DNA of 64,000 bases from Nicotiana tabacum. Its lineage: Eukaryota > Streptophyta > Magnoliopsida > Solanales > Solanaceae. The notes under the pieces are model-generated. The model ran no database searches. It was not told the DNA's origin and saw only the letters and a program-made list of their open reading frames with translations. A program made the translations under genes and the position numbers. This document shows, piece after piece, positions 44,169-54,649 of this stretch. The stretch covers positions 196,622,103 through 196,686,102 of the forward strand of contig NC_134101.1 in assembly GCF_000715075.1 (NCBI RefSeq), written 5' to 3'. Every line of letters begins with the position of its first letter. Positions within the stretch are counted from its first letter, which is position 1.

Positions 44169-46171
44169 ATATGCCTTTGGATCTTGTAAACAACCACCAA
44201 AACCTAGCTAGTTTGCACATCCAACAACCTTGTTAGTTTTGAAACGTTTAATATATAGGAAATCGCACATTAGGATGCAATGCACCTAACAATTAAATGC
44301 TTATACCGTGTATTTGAACGGTTGCATGTTACATCCAGGCCTTAACTAACCTTCTTTTATTTTCAATCTGCACCCATTTTCTTCATTTCAACCTCTCTTT
44401 AATCACTCTTGATTTTTTTTATCTCGTTCTTGTCGATCTTTTATTTTTGACACTCTGTTTTCTTTTTCTTTTGTTTGTTACTCTTTTATTTCTTGTCGCT
44501 CTCTCTTTTTTCTTCTTTTTTTCACTCTTTTCTTTCTTTTCCACTCAATTTATTTTCAGTTTATTTTTTCACTCAACTAATTTTATGGCTATGATTGAAT
44601 CCGATAGGGATTGCCTATGTATCATGAAGCCGCATGAATCAGATCTTGCGTAGTTTGGGAAGATTGAGAATGGAGTAAATAAGCTAACTCTTTTTTTGTT
44701 TGTTTATATTTATAAAACTCAGACCATGAAAGCTTTAAGAAAAAGAAAACATAATTTTTTGTTTTTTTTTTTTTGACTTTTCGACAGAAATGATTTAAAA
44801 AAAGAAAGGAAATATTATTTTTTTTGGATTTTTGATTTTGATTTTTATTTTATTTTTGAAAGAAAGACTTCTAAAAATTTCTTTTCTTTTGATTTGAATT
44901 TTAGGGAATTTTAAAGGTAAAAAGAAAATAATTTTGTTTGAATTTTTATTTGTTTTCTCTTTTTTAAAGAAGAAAGAAAATATTTTTTTGGATTTTGGAT
45001 GTTGCCTCTTAATTTTCGAAAGAGGGACTTTTAAGAAAATGTTTTGGATTTCTGAGTTTTTTTTAATTTACAAAAGCGAAAATATTTTTGGACTTCAATT
45101 TTTCAAAATATTTTTTTTTTGACATTTACGAAAGAAAGACTTTTAAAGAAGGAAAATAATTTTTTTTATTCTCTTTTTTTTCTGATTTGATTTTTTTTGA
45201 ATTTTTTGGGAAAAAAACTTCACGATAAAGGAAACCCGTCTTTTGAATTTTGATTTTTTATTGATTTTTCTTTTTATTTCTTTTTTATCCGTATGAAATA
45301 CTTTAGAAAGAAGAAAACTATTTTTTGAATTTTCTAAGGATAGATTTCTAAAGAAGGAACTAAAAGAAAATATTTTTCGATTTTTGAATATTGGGGTCAG
45401 AACCGTTGAGGTTTGCCTACGTATCTCACATCCGGTGAGAATTAGACCCGCATAGTTTGGTCAGTTTTGACTGAACAAGGGAAACATGGCACTTGAAAAT
45501 TTTGACTCATTTTGAAATGACTTTTCTTTTTCAAAATTTCGGTAGAGTTTCAGAACGTTTTAGATACCTACCTCTCGCCTTTTTTTTTGATTTTCTTTTT
45601 TCTTCTAGAAGCCAGTCAACATGCAAGCCGAATCAAATAATTGTACAAGTAGCACGTAAGATGCATCAGGATGGTCTTTTTAATTTGGGTACACCTGTCC
45701 TTGACGGACCCAATCCCTGTATTGAGTCCCCAAAGTCAAATGCACATGATGCAAACAAGCGTTCCTACTAGGGATCCGGCATGAGGCTGAGTTATTCTAG
45801 GTTTAAAACCTGAGTCTATTGTTCTAGACTTGGTTTACCCGAGCAGACAACTCGAGCCGGGGGGGGGGGGGGCTACGTACCAGGAACCAAAAGGCCATTC
45901 GACTTTGTAACTTGTCCGAGCCTCTTTCTAATTCAAGGTATGACACTAACAGAAAGGAGTCAAGCCAGCGTGCACATCCCCGAAGATGAGAAGAAAAGGG
46001 TTTCGTAACAGTTTATATACATTTTAAATAATATCAAAGCGATAAAAAGCAACATTTAGCATATTAGGCCCAAACATGTAATAAACAATTAGATAATAAA
46101 TAAAAGCCAACTATAAAAGTTATTCTAAGCTCATATTCTTGAACCATGAACCGAAGTTCTGGGTTTATCTC
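44169..46171. other. Element B 5' leader, T-rich, no gene
   Basis: Long leader between primer site and gag, as in Tat elements. 44400-45350 is dominated by T runs and TTTTGATTTTTG-like phrases on the plus strand (A-rich in element sense). A run of 14 G lies at 45859-45872. Open frames here are low-complexity Phe-rich and rejected as genes. Confidence 0.65.
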
Positions 46172-46191
46172 CCCAGCAGAGTTGCCAGAGC
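46172..46191 (-). other. Primer-binding site of element B (Ogre/Tat style)
   Basis: On the minus strand GCTCTGGCAACTCTGCTGGGG follows the LTR end directly. It resembles the TGGCGACTC.GCTGGGG site described for Ogre/Tat elements. Confidence 0.8.
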
Positions 46192-48697
46192 TGTCACACC
46201 TCCTTTTTTACCAACCGAAGGGGTACATAAGGGAGTTTTTCCAATTAAAGTGACATTATTTGAAATGAGATTATTTTTATTTATTTTTCAGAGTCGCAAC
46301 TTGGAATATTTATTATGGTGTCCCAAGTCACCGGTTTATTTTAAAATCCCAAATCGAGGAAATTTCGACTTTATTTTAAAGTCTGCGAACCAGAAATTTT
46401 AGATAAGAAATTTTGTTAATCCGGGAGAAGGTGTTAGGCTTTTCCGGGTTCTGTGGTTCTAGCACGGTGTCTTAAACTATTAATATTGGCCTATTATCTG
46501 ATTTAATACGTGTTTTAAACCTATTGTGTATTTTTAACCTTATAACCGCTTTTAGTTATTTTTATAGAATTATTCTGGAACAAGTTACGATTGTCATACA
46601 ATTGTTTGTTTGATACACATTGCGGATTGTGTCACGGGAACGTACCCACGATCTGCAATATGTTTAATTTATTAACATTATTAGGAGTTGTGGCCGGGTC
46701 ACATAAATGTACCCCCGGATTTAGAAGATTAGGTATCACAACTACGTCACGGGAACCGTACCCGTAGCTATGAGGATTTTGCTACAAATTCGCCTAAAGC
46801 AAACTACGAATATTCGAAATATTTTCTACACTAAGTTATAATATTAATGTGAGGGCCATATATTAGGTGATCAATTGTGATTGGCACGCCTCGATTTATT
46901 TTAAAAGATTTGTACTCAATTAAAGCAATCTATGGATGTTCACATTTAAACTAATTTGAAATTAGGTATCACAACTACACCACGGGAACCATACCCATAG
47001 TCGTGATGATTTAACTATAACGCACCGAAAAGATTGCCTACCCACGTGTGGTTGGCCTACACATGCCACTAGAGTTATAACCAAATAACAAAGCAATGAA
47101 TACTACAATACTAATATTGCTTCTTTTAATCTGACCCTAGCTTAACCAACAATTCCTTGCCTTAATTCCTTCGGTTAATTAAAACAATACTCAACTAAAG
47201 AATGTCATGAACACACAAAGATCACAAACAGGGCCAAAAGATATCTTAACGTGCAAATAGCCAAGCTAATTCAAATTAGTAGAAAGTAAAACAAAAGAAC
47301 CCATTTTTTATTTAAACACTTGCCAAACGACTCCAACAGATCAAGACCCAAAAACTCATCGATAACACATAAATGAGATTAAGCACATGAGAATGTTAAA
47401 TAATGTAGCCAAATATGTAATATGCATGCGAATTCTTGCACTATTTCTACACCAAACAATAGTTTTTTTTAAAAAAAAATGAAGAAGATTGCTTCAGCCA
47501 TGTATAATGCACTGGCCCTCCAAATCCCAATCATTACGAAAAGATTTAGAATGACTTGCTTTATATGAATTTCCAAGTTATCGTTGAAACTTGAAAGATA
47601 ACAAAAGTTCACTGTCCAAGTTGAAAAATTGCTAAGTTTTGTTACATTTAACACCTAAATTTAGCAATGATACAGTTTTACCGCAACCTTTTATATTGTT
47701 TATTGAAAGTGTTACAGTTATGAAACCTTAGTTTTTAGAGTTTCGTAACTTAAATCCCAACCGAAGCTTCTTACTCTCGATCAGCTAACTCAACCGCTCT
47801 TTCTATGCAGGAATGAATCTAGATACACAAATCCAACACAATAGAAACTAAACTCCAAACCAGAACTGATTCATAAGACGGACTTGATAAACACATATGA
47901 AATCAACAAACAACTAAGAGAATAGGTCAGCAATATTTTTCAATCACAACACATGAAAGTACCATCACAAATAACAGAAAAGAGGAGAAAGAGGGACCTG
48001 AATTGCTTTCTAATATATTCAAATCTCACAGTAGCTACTCGGACAGGATATGAACCATAACCACGGTCAAATTAAAAATAGCAGGAATCTCAAACACAAA
48101 CCCGGACGGAATCTTGAATCGGCAAATCGAACCTCGTCTCAACTGAACTCCATTTTAACACCCAAAATTCGAGATTGAAAGAAACATAAAAGTAAAAGAT
48201 CTGTATTTTTTCTTTTGAATTTGAAGTAGAGATTAAGCCATAAAGAGAGAAAAAATCTCTGACTTGTATTTTTCTAAAAAAAAGAAAGAACCGAAATCTA
48301 AGAAATGAGTAGAATCCAAATTCCTTTTTCTCAAATCTGCCTCCCCGTCCTTTTTGTGCAAGGTTGTCGCTGATCCCTTTTTGGTGGTAGGCGGCTAATT
48401 TATTTTTTGACGGGGTGGGGCGGCGAGTTTAGGTGTGGCTGAATTTGGGTGAAGGGGCAGCAACGTTTGGTTTTTTGTCTTAGAGTGCCGAAGAAGATGG
48501 GTTCTCTTGTTCTAGTGGTCCATTAGAAAAAATTCAGAGGAGGGGTTCTTTTCATGAAAACAGCGGATAGGTCTAAGCTAGGGATCTGATCCTTTTTTTT
48601 CCTAGGTTTCCTAATGTGTGTATTTATGGTAAGGGGTCTAGGGTTAAGGATAGAGTAATGGGCTTGAAGGGATTTGTGTCTTAAAAATTAATTGGGT
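46192..48697 (-). repeat. Element B 5' LTR, truncated at its distal end
   Basis: Collinear with 24537 to about 27047. At 48697 (after AATTGGGT) similarity stops and element C's LTR begins, so about 450 bp are missing. No gene. Confidence 0.9.
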
Positions 48698-49074
48698 ATA
48701 TATCTCAGGCCCTCGTGGCGTACATATCTCAGGCCCTCGGCCTCAAATCAGTATCAGTGTTCCCTCACAATATAGGCCCCCGGCCTTACTCAGTAAAAAA
48801 TCATCACAAGCCTCTCGGGCAATAGTAAAACAATGTTTCTCATCCCAAACCATCGGAATTAACATCCGAGCCCTCTAACACATAAGTCAACATCCGATTG
48901 ACTTTTCCACTTAAGCTCCCTCAAAAGAGACTAAGTGTCTCAAACCTTACCAAATTCCTTTCGGACTCGATTCGACCAACCCGATATTACATAACACGGA
49001 TAAACAAAGCATAAAGAAGCAGAAATGAGGGAAATGGAGCGGTACCTCATGAGACGACTGGCCGGGTCATCACA
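48698..49074 (-). repeat. Element C 3' LTR, first 377 bp only
   Basis: Minus-strand LTR start TGTGATGACC at 49074, directly after the polypurine tract. It ends at the junction with element B's LTR. Contains the CTCAGGCCCTCG phrase twice. Confidence 0.8.
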
Positions 49075-50480
49075 TCCTCCCCAACTTAAACAAACGTTCG
49101 TCTGCGAACAAATCAAGAAACATACCTGACGCCTCAAACAGGTGAGGATATCTACTCCGTATCTCCCGCTCGGTCTCCCAAGTAGCCTCTTCCACGGGCC
49201 GACCTCTCCATTGCACTTTCACTGAAGCTATATCCTTTGACCATAACTTTCGAACCTGACGACCTAAAATAGCTGCTGGCTCCACATCATATGTCAAATC
49301 ATCATCCAACTGAACCGTGCTGAAATCTAAAACATGAGACGGGTCCCCAATATACTTTCGGAGCATAGAAACATGAAATATCGGATGCACACTCGATAAG
49401 CTGGGTGGAAACGCAAGCTCATAAGCTACCTCTCCAATCCTCCGAAGCACCTCAAAAGGCCCAATAAACCGCAGACTCAATTTTCCTTTCTTCCAAAATC
49501 TCATAACACCCTTCATGGGTGAAACCTTCAATAGAACCTTCTCGCCAACCATGTAGGACACATCTCGAACCTTCCTATCAGCATAACTATTTTGCCTTGA
49601 CTGCGCTGTACGAAGCCTCTCCTGAATCACCTTCACCTTCTCCAAAGCATCCTGCACCAAATCAGTCCCCAATAGCCTATCCTCACCGGGCTCGAACCAA
49701 CCAACTGGAGATCTACACCGCCTCCCATACAAAGCCTCATATGGAGCCATCTGAATACTCGACTAGTAGTTGTTGTTATAAGCAAACTCTGCAAGCGGTA
49801 GAAACTTATCCCATGACCCTCCGAAGTCAATGACATAAGCACGCAACATGTCCTCCAATATCTGAATAGTGCGCTCGGACTGTCCATCCATCTGAGGGTG
49901 AAAAGATGTGCTTAACTCAACCTGAGTACCCAACTCTCGCTGCACAAACCTCCAAAACTACGAAGTAAACTGAGTGCCCCTATCTGAAATAATGGAAACT
50001 GGAACACCATGCAAACGAGCAATCTCCTAGATATAGATCTCTGCCAACCGCTCTGAAGAATAGGTAGTACACACAGGAATGAAGTGCGCGGACTTGGTCA
50101 GCCGATCCACAATCACCCAAATAGCATCAAATTTCCTCAAAGTCCGTGGAAGTCCAACAACAAAGTCCATAGTGATCCTCTCTCACTTCCATGCAGGAAT
50201 ATCCATCTGCTGAAGCAAACCACCCGGCCTCTGATGCTCATATTTAACATGCTGACAATTGAGACACCGAGCTACAAATCCCACAATATCTTTCTTCATT
50301 CTTCTCCACTAATAGTGCTGCCTCAAATCCTGATACATCTTCGCGGCACCCGGATGAATAGAATACCGCAAGCTATCTGATACGCTCATATAAGGAAGAC
50401 CAAGAAATAACACAAGCCGATAACCGACTGGGCTCCGAAATATCCAACCTCACGAACCGATTGGCCAAGGCCTAAACATC
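49070..50480 (-). pseudogene. Element C integrase and chromodomain, broken
   Basis: The C-terminal part is well kept. From 49750 down it is open through GPFEVLRRIGEVAYEL, HPIFHVSMLRKY and a complete chromodomain (RQVRKLWSKDIASVKVQWRG, then EEATWETEREIRSRYPHLF), ending at 49070 after ADERLFKLGRM and overlapping the polypurine tract. The core keeps DFVVGLP, SIISDRGTQF and DGQSERT, the three catalytic acids. Nonsense TAG codons stand at 49763-49765 (NNY-stop-SSIQ) and 49958-49960 (FTS-stop-FW), both Gln in relatives. Near 50371-50384 about 145 bp present in element A are deleted, removing the first half of the HHCC zinc region. Confidence 0.9.
49075..49088 (-). other. Polypurine tract of element C
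   Basis: The minus strand reads AAGTTGGGGAGGATG before TGATGACC. It overlaps the end of the pol frame. Confidence 0.8.
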
Positions 50481-51990
50481 AACTGCAAGATGTCTGTCCC
50501 TAATTAGAATATATGCCAAACTCCCCATACTTACTGCCTTTTGGCTCAAAGCATCGGCCACCATATTGGCCTTTCCCGGACGGTACAATATAGTGATATC
50601 ATAATCCTTAAGCAGCTCCAACCATCTACGTTGTCTCAAATTAAGATCCTTTTGCTTGAATAAATGCTGAAGGCTACGATGATCAGTGAACACCTCACAA
50701 GATACACCATACAAGTAATGCCTCCAAATCTTCAACGCGTGAACTATGACAGCCAACTCCAAATCATGAACGGGGTAGTTCTTCTCATGGGGCTTCATCT
50801 GACGAGAAGAATAAGCAATAACTCTACCCTCCTACATCAACACAAAACCAATCCCAACTCTCGAAGCATCACAATACACGGTATATGAACCTAAAGCAGA
50901 TGGCAAAACTAATACTGGAGTTGTGGTCAATGCTGTCTTGAGCTTCTGAAAGCTCTTCTTACACTCGTTCGACCATACAAATGAAGCACCCTTCTAAGTC
51001 AACTTGGTCAAGGGCAATGCGATATATGAGAATCCCTGAACAAAACAGCGATAATAACCCGCCAAACCAAGAAACTTGCAAATCTCTATGGCTGAGGACG
51101 GTTTGGGCCAACTCTGAACTGCCTCTATCTTCTTCGGATCAACCTGAATACCCTCGCTGGACACCACGTGGCCCAAAAAAACCACTGAACTGAGCCAAAA
51201 CTCACACTTGGAGAATTTTGCATAAAGCTTCTTCTTCCTCAATCTCTGCAACACGACTCTCAAATGCTTCACGTGCTCCTCCTGACTTCACAAGTACACC
51301 AGAATATCATCAATGAATACTATGACAAACGAATCGAAATAAGGCCGGAACATGTTGTTCATCAAATGCATGAATGCTGCTGGGGCATTGGTCAGCCCAA
51401 AAGACATCACCAAGAACTCATAATGACCATAACGGGTCCTGAAAGCTGTCTTAAGAATATCTGAATCCATGATCTTCAGCTGGTGATAACCTGAACAGAG
51501 ATCAATCTTGGAGGACACTCTCACTCCTTAAAGCTGGTTGAATAAATCATCAATGCGAGGCAAAGGATACTTGTTCTTAATTGTTACCTTGTTCAATTGC
51601 CTATAATCAATACACATCCTCATAGTGCCATCCTTCTTCTTCACAAACAGAACCGAATGAACCCTTTATCAAGGAGTTCCTAAAGCTGTTCTTTTAATTC
51701 CTTCAACTCTGCTGGTGCCATACGATACAGCGGAATAGAAATGGGCTGAGTGCCCCACACCAGGTCAATACCAAATTCAATATCGCTGTTCAGTGGCATG
51801 CCCGGAAGGTCTGCAGGAAACACATCGGGAAATCCTTCACAACTGGAACAAAATCAATATTGGGAGTCTCAGCACCGACATCCCTCACAAGTGCTAGATA
51901 CGAAAGACAACCCTTCCCAACCATATGCTGGGATTTCAAGAATGAGATCACTCTACTGGAAACATAATCAGTCACACCTTGCCAATCGAT
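50481..51990 (-). pseudogene. Element C reverse transcriptase and RNase H, broken
   Basis: RT is at 51288-51740: [25 protein letters not shown] and FIDDILVYL intact. A stop at 51528-51530 (FNQL-stop-GVRV) is TAA for Gln. A deletion of about 25 bp at 51650 removes the VSPWGAP block. The thumb (50994-51272) reads [20 protein letters not shown] and ends LTKLT-stop (50994-50996, Gln in relatives). RNase H (50472-50798) keeps [12 protein letters not shown] and FTDHRSLQ, and its start is cut off by a TAG at 50832-50834 (VLM-stop-EGRVIAY). Confidence 0.9.
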
Positions 51991-52490
51991 CCGTGGCACA
52001 CCCAGTATAGCCAATGTGACTGTCTTATCATGACAGTCCAGAATAGCACGACATGGATATAGCCAATCCATGCCTAAAATGACATCGAAATCCACCACAC
52101 ACAATAATAAGAGATCCACACGGGTCTCCAGACCCCCAATAGTCACCACACACGATCAGTACATACGGTCTACAACAACAGTATCGCCCACCAGGGTAGA
52201 TACGTGAATAGGTAAAGCAAGGAACTCATGGGGCATACCCAAATAACGAGCAAAGTATGATGACTCATAAGAAAAGGTGGAACCAGGATCAAATAATACA
52301 GAGGCATCTCTGTGGTAGACTGAAACAATACCTATAATAACAGAGTCTGAAGCAATAGCATCGGGTCTGCCTGGGAGTGCATAGAAACGGGCCTGACCGC
52401 CACCTGATCGACCTCCCCCTCTGGGGTGACCCCTAGCTGAATGGCCTCCATCCCTAGCTGGCTGGACGGGTGGTGGTGAAGTAACTAGCA
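51991..52490 (-). pseudogene. Element C aspartic protease
   Basis: YHRDASVLFDPGSTFSYESSYFARYLG carries the active-site region in the group's DPGS form. The second half reads VDLLLLCVVDFDVILGMDWLYPCRAILDCHDKTV in another frame. A frame change at about 52150 separates the halves. Better preserved than the protease of element A. Confidence 0.85.
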
Positions 52491-53860
52491 CTAAAGCCGA
52501 TGACTGACCCCTCTGTTGAGATGAACTCGCAAGACGACGAGGGCACTACCTCCACATATGACCCATCTCACCACACTCATAACAATCCCTAGGTGCTGGG
52601 GAAGGGGACTGAAGGGAACGCCTCGCACCGTAGTGATTAGCAAATGCACTCGGCATAGAAGAGCCCTGAACTGATGGAGCACGAGTCGAACTCTGAGCTA
52701 GAAGGGCACTAAGTGATGACTGGCCCTGCTGAAAACTGTGATAACCATGACCCAAAGATACCCCATGATAACCTGGGCGACCTAGCTGAGCAGACCTGAA
52801 TGGACGGCCTCTGTCGTGCTGAAACTGACCTCTCGAAGGAGTACTACTACAATTGCCAGATCCTTGAGGCCTCTTGGCCTCCCTCTCCTCTCGCTCCTAG
52901 TGATAAACAGACTTAATCTCATGGGCGATATCCACAACCTCATCGAAAGTAGCACCAGTCACCCTCTCCTTGGTCATGAGAATACAGAGCTGATAAGTAA
53001 AACCATCAACAAACCTCCTAATCCTCGTTCTATCTGTCGGGACCAACCAGATGGCATGACGAGCCAACTCTGAGAACCTCAACTAATACTGCGACATGGT
53101 CATCTCCCCCTGACACAACCACTCAAACTGCCTGCACAGCTCCTCTCTGCGAGACTGTGGCACATACTTCTCCAGAAAGAGAACGGAGAACTGTTGCCAG
53201 GAAAGGGGTGCTACACCAACAGGCCTACGCCTCTCAAAATCCTCCCACCAAATAAAAGTAGCTCCTGAAAACTGATAAGTAGTGAAAGCAACCCCGCTGG
53301 TCTCCAAAATACCTACTGTGCAAAGCATCCTCTGACACTTGTCCAGAAAACCCTAGGCATCCTCGCCCTCTGCACCACTGAATGACGGAGGCTGAAGTCT
53401 ACCAAACCTCTCCAACCTATGCTGCTCGGCATAGAAGGAACTACATAGTCTTGAGCAGCTACAACCGTTAGGTTGGATGCGACCCCGGCATCTAAAATCC
53501 CTGCACGACCTGCTCAGGTGTGCGAGCGGCGGGAGTCTGATTGCCTCCCCCGGCCTGAGAAGTAGCTGCGGCTATAGTGGTTGAAACCGCCTGAGCCAGG
53601 TCAGTGCAAACTAATAAGATCTGAGCTAAGGCCTCCTGAAGACCCGGAATCACAATAGGCACAGCTAGTTCCTGAGCTGGTGCAGTTGGAGCATCCATAG
53701 CTAGGACCTGGTCCTGAATTGAGGTAGTTGGTAGATCTACAGGTTCTGCCCTCGCGGCTCTGCCCTTACCGCGACCACGGCCGCGTCATCGGCCTTTGGT
53801 GGCCACAGCTGGTGGTACTGGTGGTCGTCCACCCTGACCGGTAGCATGCGTCCTCACCAT
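52491..53860 (-). pseudogene. Element C gag with capsid core and zinc knuckle
   Basis: Start MVRTHATGQGG at 53860. A TGA at about 53786-53788 in a Gly/Arg run is likely from CGA. A Gln/Ala/Thr segment is followed by the retrotransposon-gag core: GFLDKCQRML, GVAFTTYQFSGATFIWWEDF, QFSVLFLEKYVPQSRREELC, SELARHAIWLVP. The zinc knuckle CYECGEMGHMWR is followed by a TAG in place of Gln just before C-P (52546-52548), so the last ligand Cys lies beyond the stop. Other Gln-to-TAG sites: 53353-53355 (EDA-stop-GFLD) and 52897-52899 (VYH-stop-ERE). Confidence 0.9.
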
Positions 53861-54043
53861 CTATGAGAGAATAGAATAACAGAAGTTTAGTACTCGGGTC
53901 AACAAATTCGCATGATAAGAATTTCAAGAATATGAAGTTTTTCCTAAAGGTTTTGCAGCCTCTCGAGGATAAATACAGACGTCTCCGTACCGATCCGCGA
54001 GACTCTACTAAACCTGCTCATGACTCGTGAGACCTATGTAACT

Positions 54044-54061
54044 TAGGCTCTGATACTAACT
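54044..54061 (-). other. Primer-binding site of element C (tRNA-Met type)
   Basis: The minus strand reads AAGTTAGTATCAGAGCCTAAG, one mismatch from the usual TTGGTATCAGAGC, directly inside the LTR end. Confidence 0.85.
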
Positions 54062-54640
54062 TGTCACGACCCTAACCCCGAACCCAGTCGTGATGACGCC
54101 TCTTGTGAAGACAAGGCCAGCCAATTAAACACAATTTACTTGATAAAATAGTTAAACAATATAAAAATAGTCTAAAACATGATTTAATGATACTAAGTAG
54201 CGAATAATAGCAAGTAAGTGCGGAAGTACAACCCGACACAACCCTAACCAGGGTATCACAAATTACGAGCATCTAACAACAATAAGTCCTCAAATGTAAC
54301 TACAGAGTTTAAATACTGAACTAAGGACATAAAGGAAAGAGATCGGGAGGAGCTCCGGGCTGCGAACGCCAACATCTACCAAAAGACTCCTCGAGATCCG
54401 CCTGGAGCTGGAATGAATCAGCACTCGGGGGCGGGACCAGCTATGCCTGAATCTGCACACAGGGTGCATGGAGTAAAGTGAGTACTCCAACTTAGTGAGT
54501 AACAAATGTAAATAATGACTGAAAGTTAGAAAACACGTAAGGCACAAGGCATTCTATAATGAAGCAGTAAAATCATTTAAAAGCAATAAACTAGTGAAAG
54601 TTAAGTAAAATCCTTTTTCGACAAGTAAACGGGTAATTGA
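54062..54640 (-). repeat. Element C 5' LTR, last about 580 bp
   Basis: Begins TGTCACGACC on the plus strand. Right border uncertain: Tat-type LTR sequence is recognisable from about 54685, so the break lies between about 54610 and 54690. No gene. Confidence 0.75.
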
Positions 54641-54649
54641 GGAGTAGTT

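Larger units (their letters stand above)
24537..48697 (-). mobile_element. Element B: Tat/Ogre-type LTR retrotransposon lacking pol
   Basis: Direct LTR copies lie at 24537-27497 and 46192-48697. The primer site, gag remnant and polypurine tract all read on the minus strand. The primer site GCTCTGGCAACTCTGCTGGGG resembles the tRNA-Arg-type site of Ogre/Tat elements. Between gag (ending about 42400) and the polypurine tract (27498) there is no protease, RT, RNase H or integrase, only non-coding sequence, a minisatellite and nested element D. The element is therefore non-autonomous. Its 5' LTR stops abruptly at 48697, about 450 bp short of the other copy. Confidence 0.85.
48698..54640 (-). mobile_element. 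Element C: second Ty3/gypsy Tekay-type chromovirus, both LTRs truncated
   Basis: Minus-strand element with the same domain order as A and recognisably the same lineage (FDPGST protease, FIDDILVY box, chromodomain). Its gag keeps the capsid core that A lost. The 3' LTR keeps only its first 377 bp and the 5' LTR only its last about 580 bp, so they do not overlap and cannot be compared. At least seven CAG-to-TAG nonsense codons plus deletions make it inactive. Confidence 0.9.

Noticed and set aside
44447..45122. Phe-rich open frames possibly encoding membrane proteins
   Set aside because: Pure T-run low complexity in the element B leader; hydrophobic peptides arise from poly-T.
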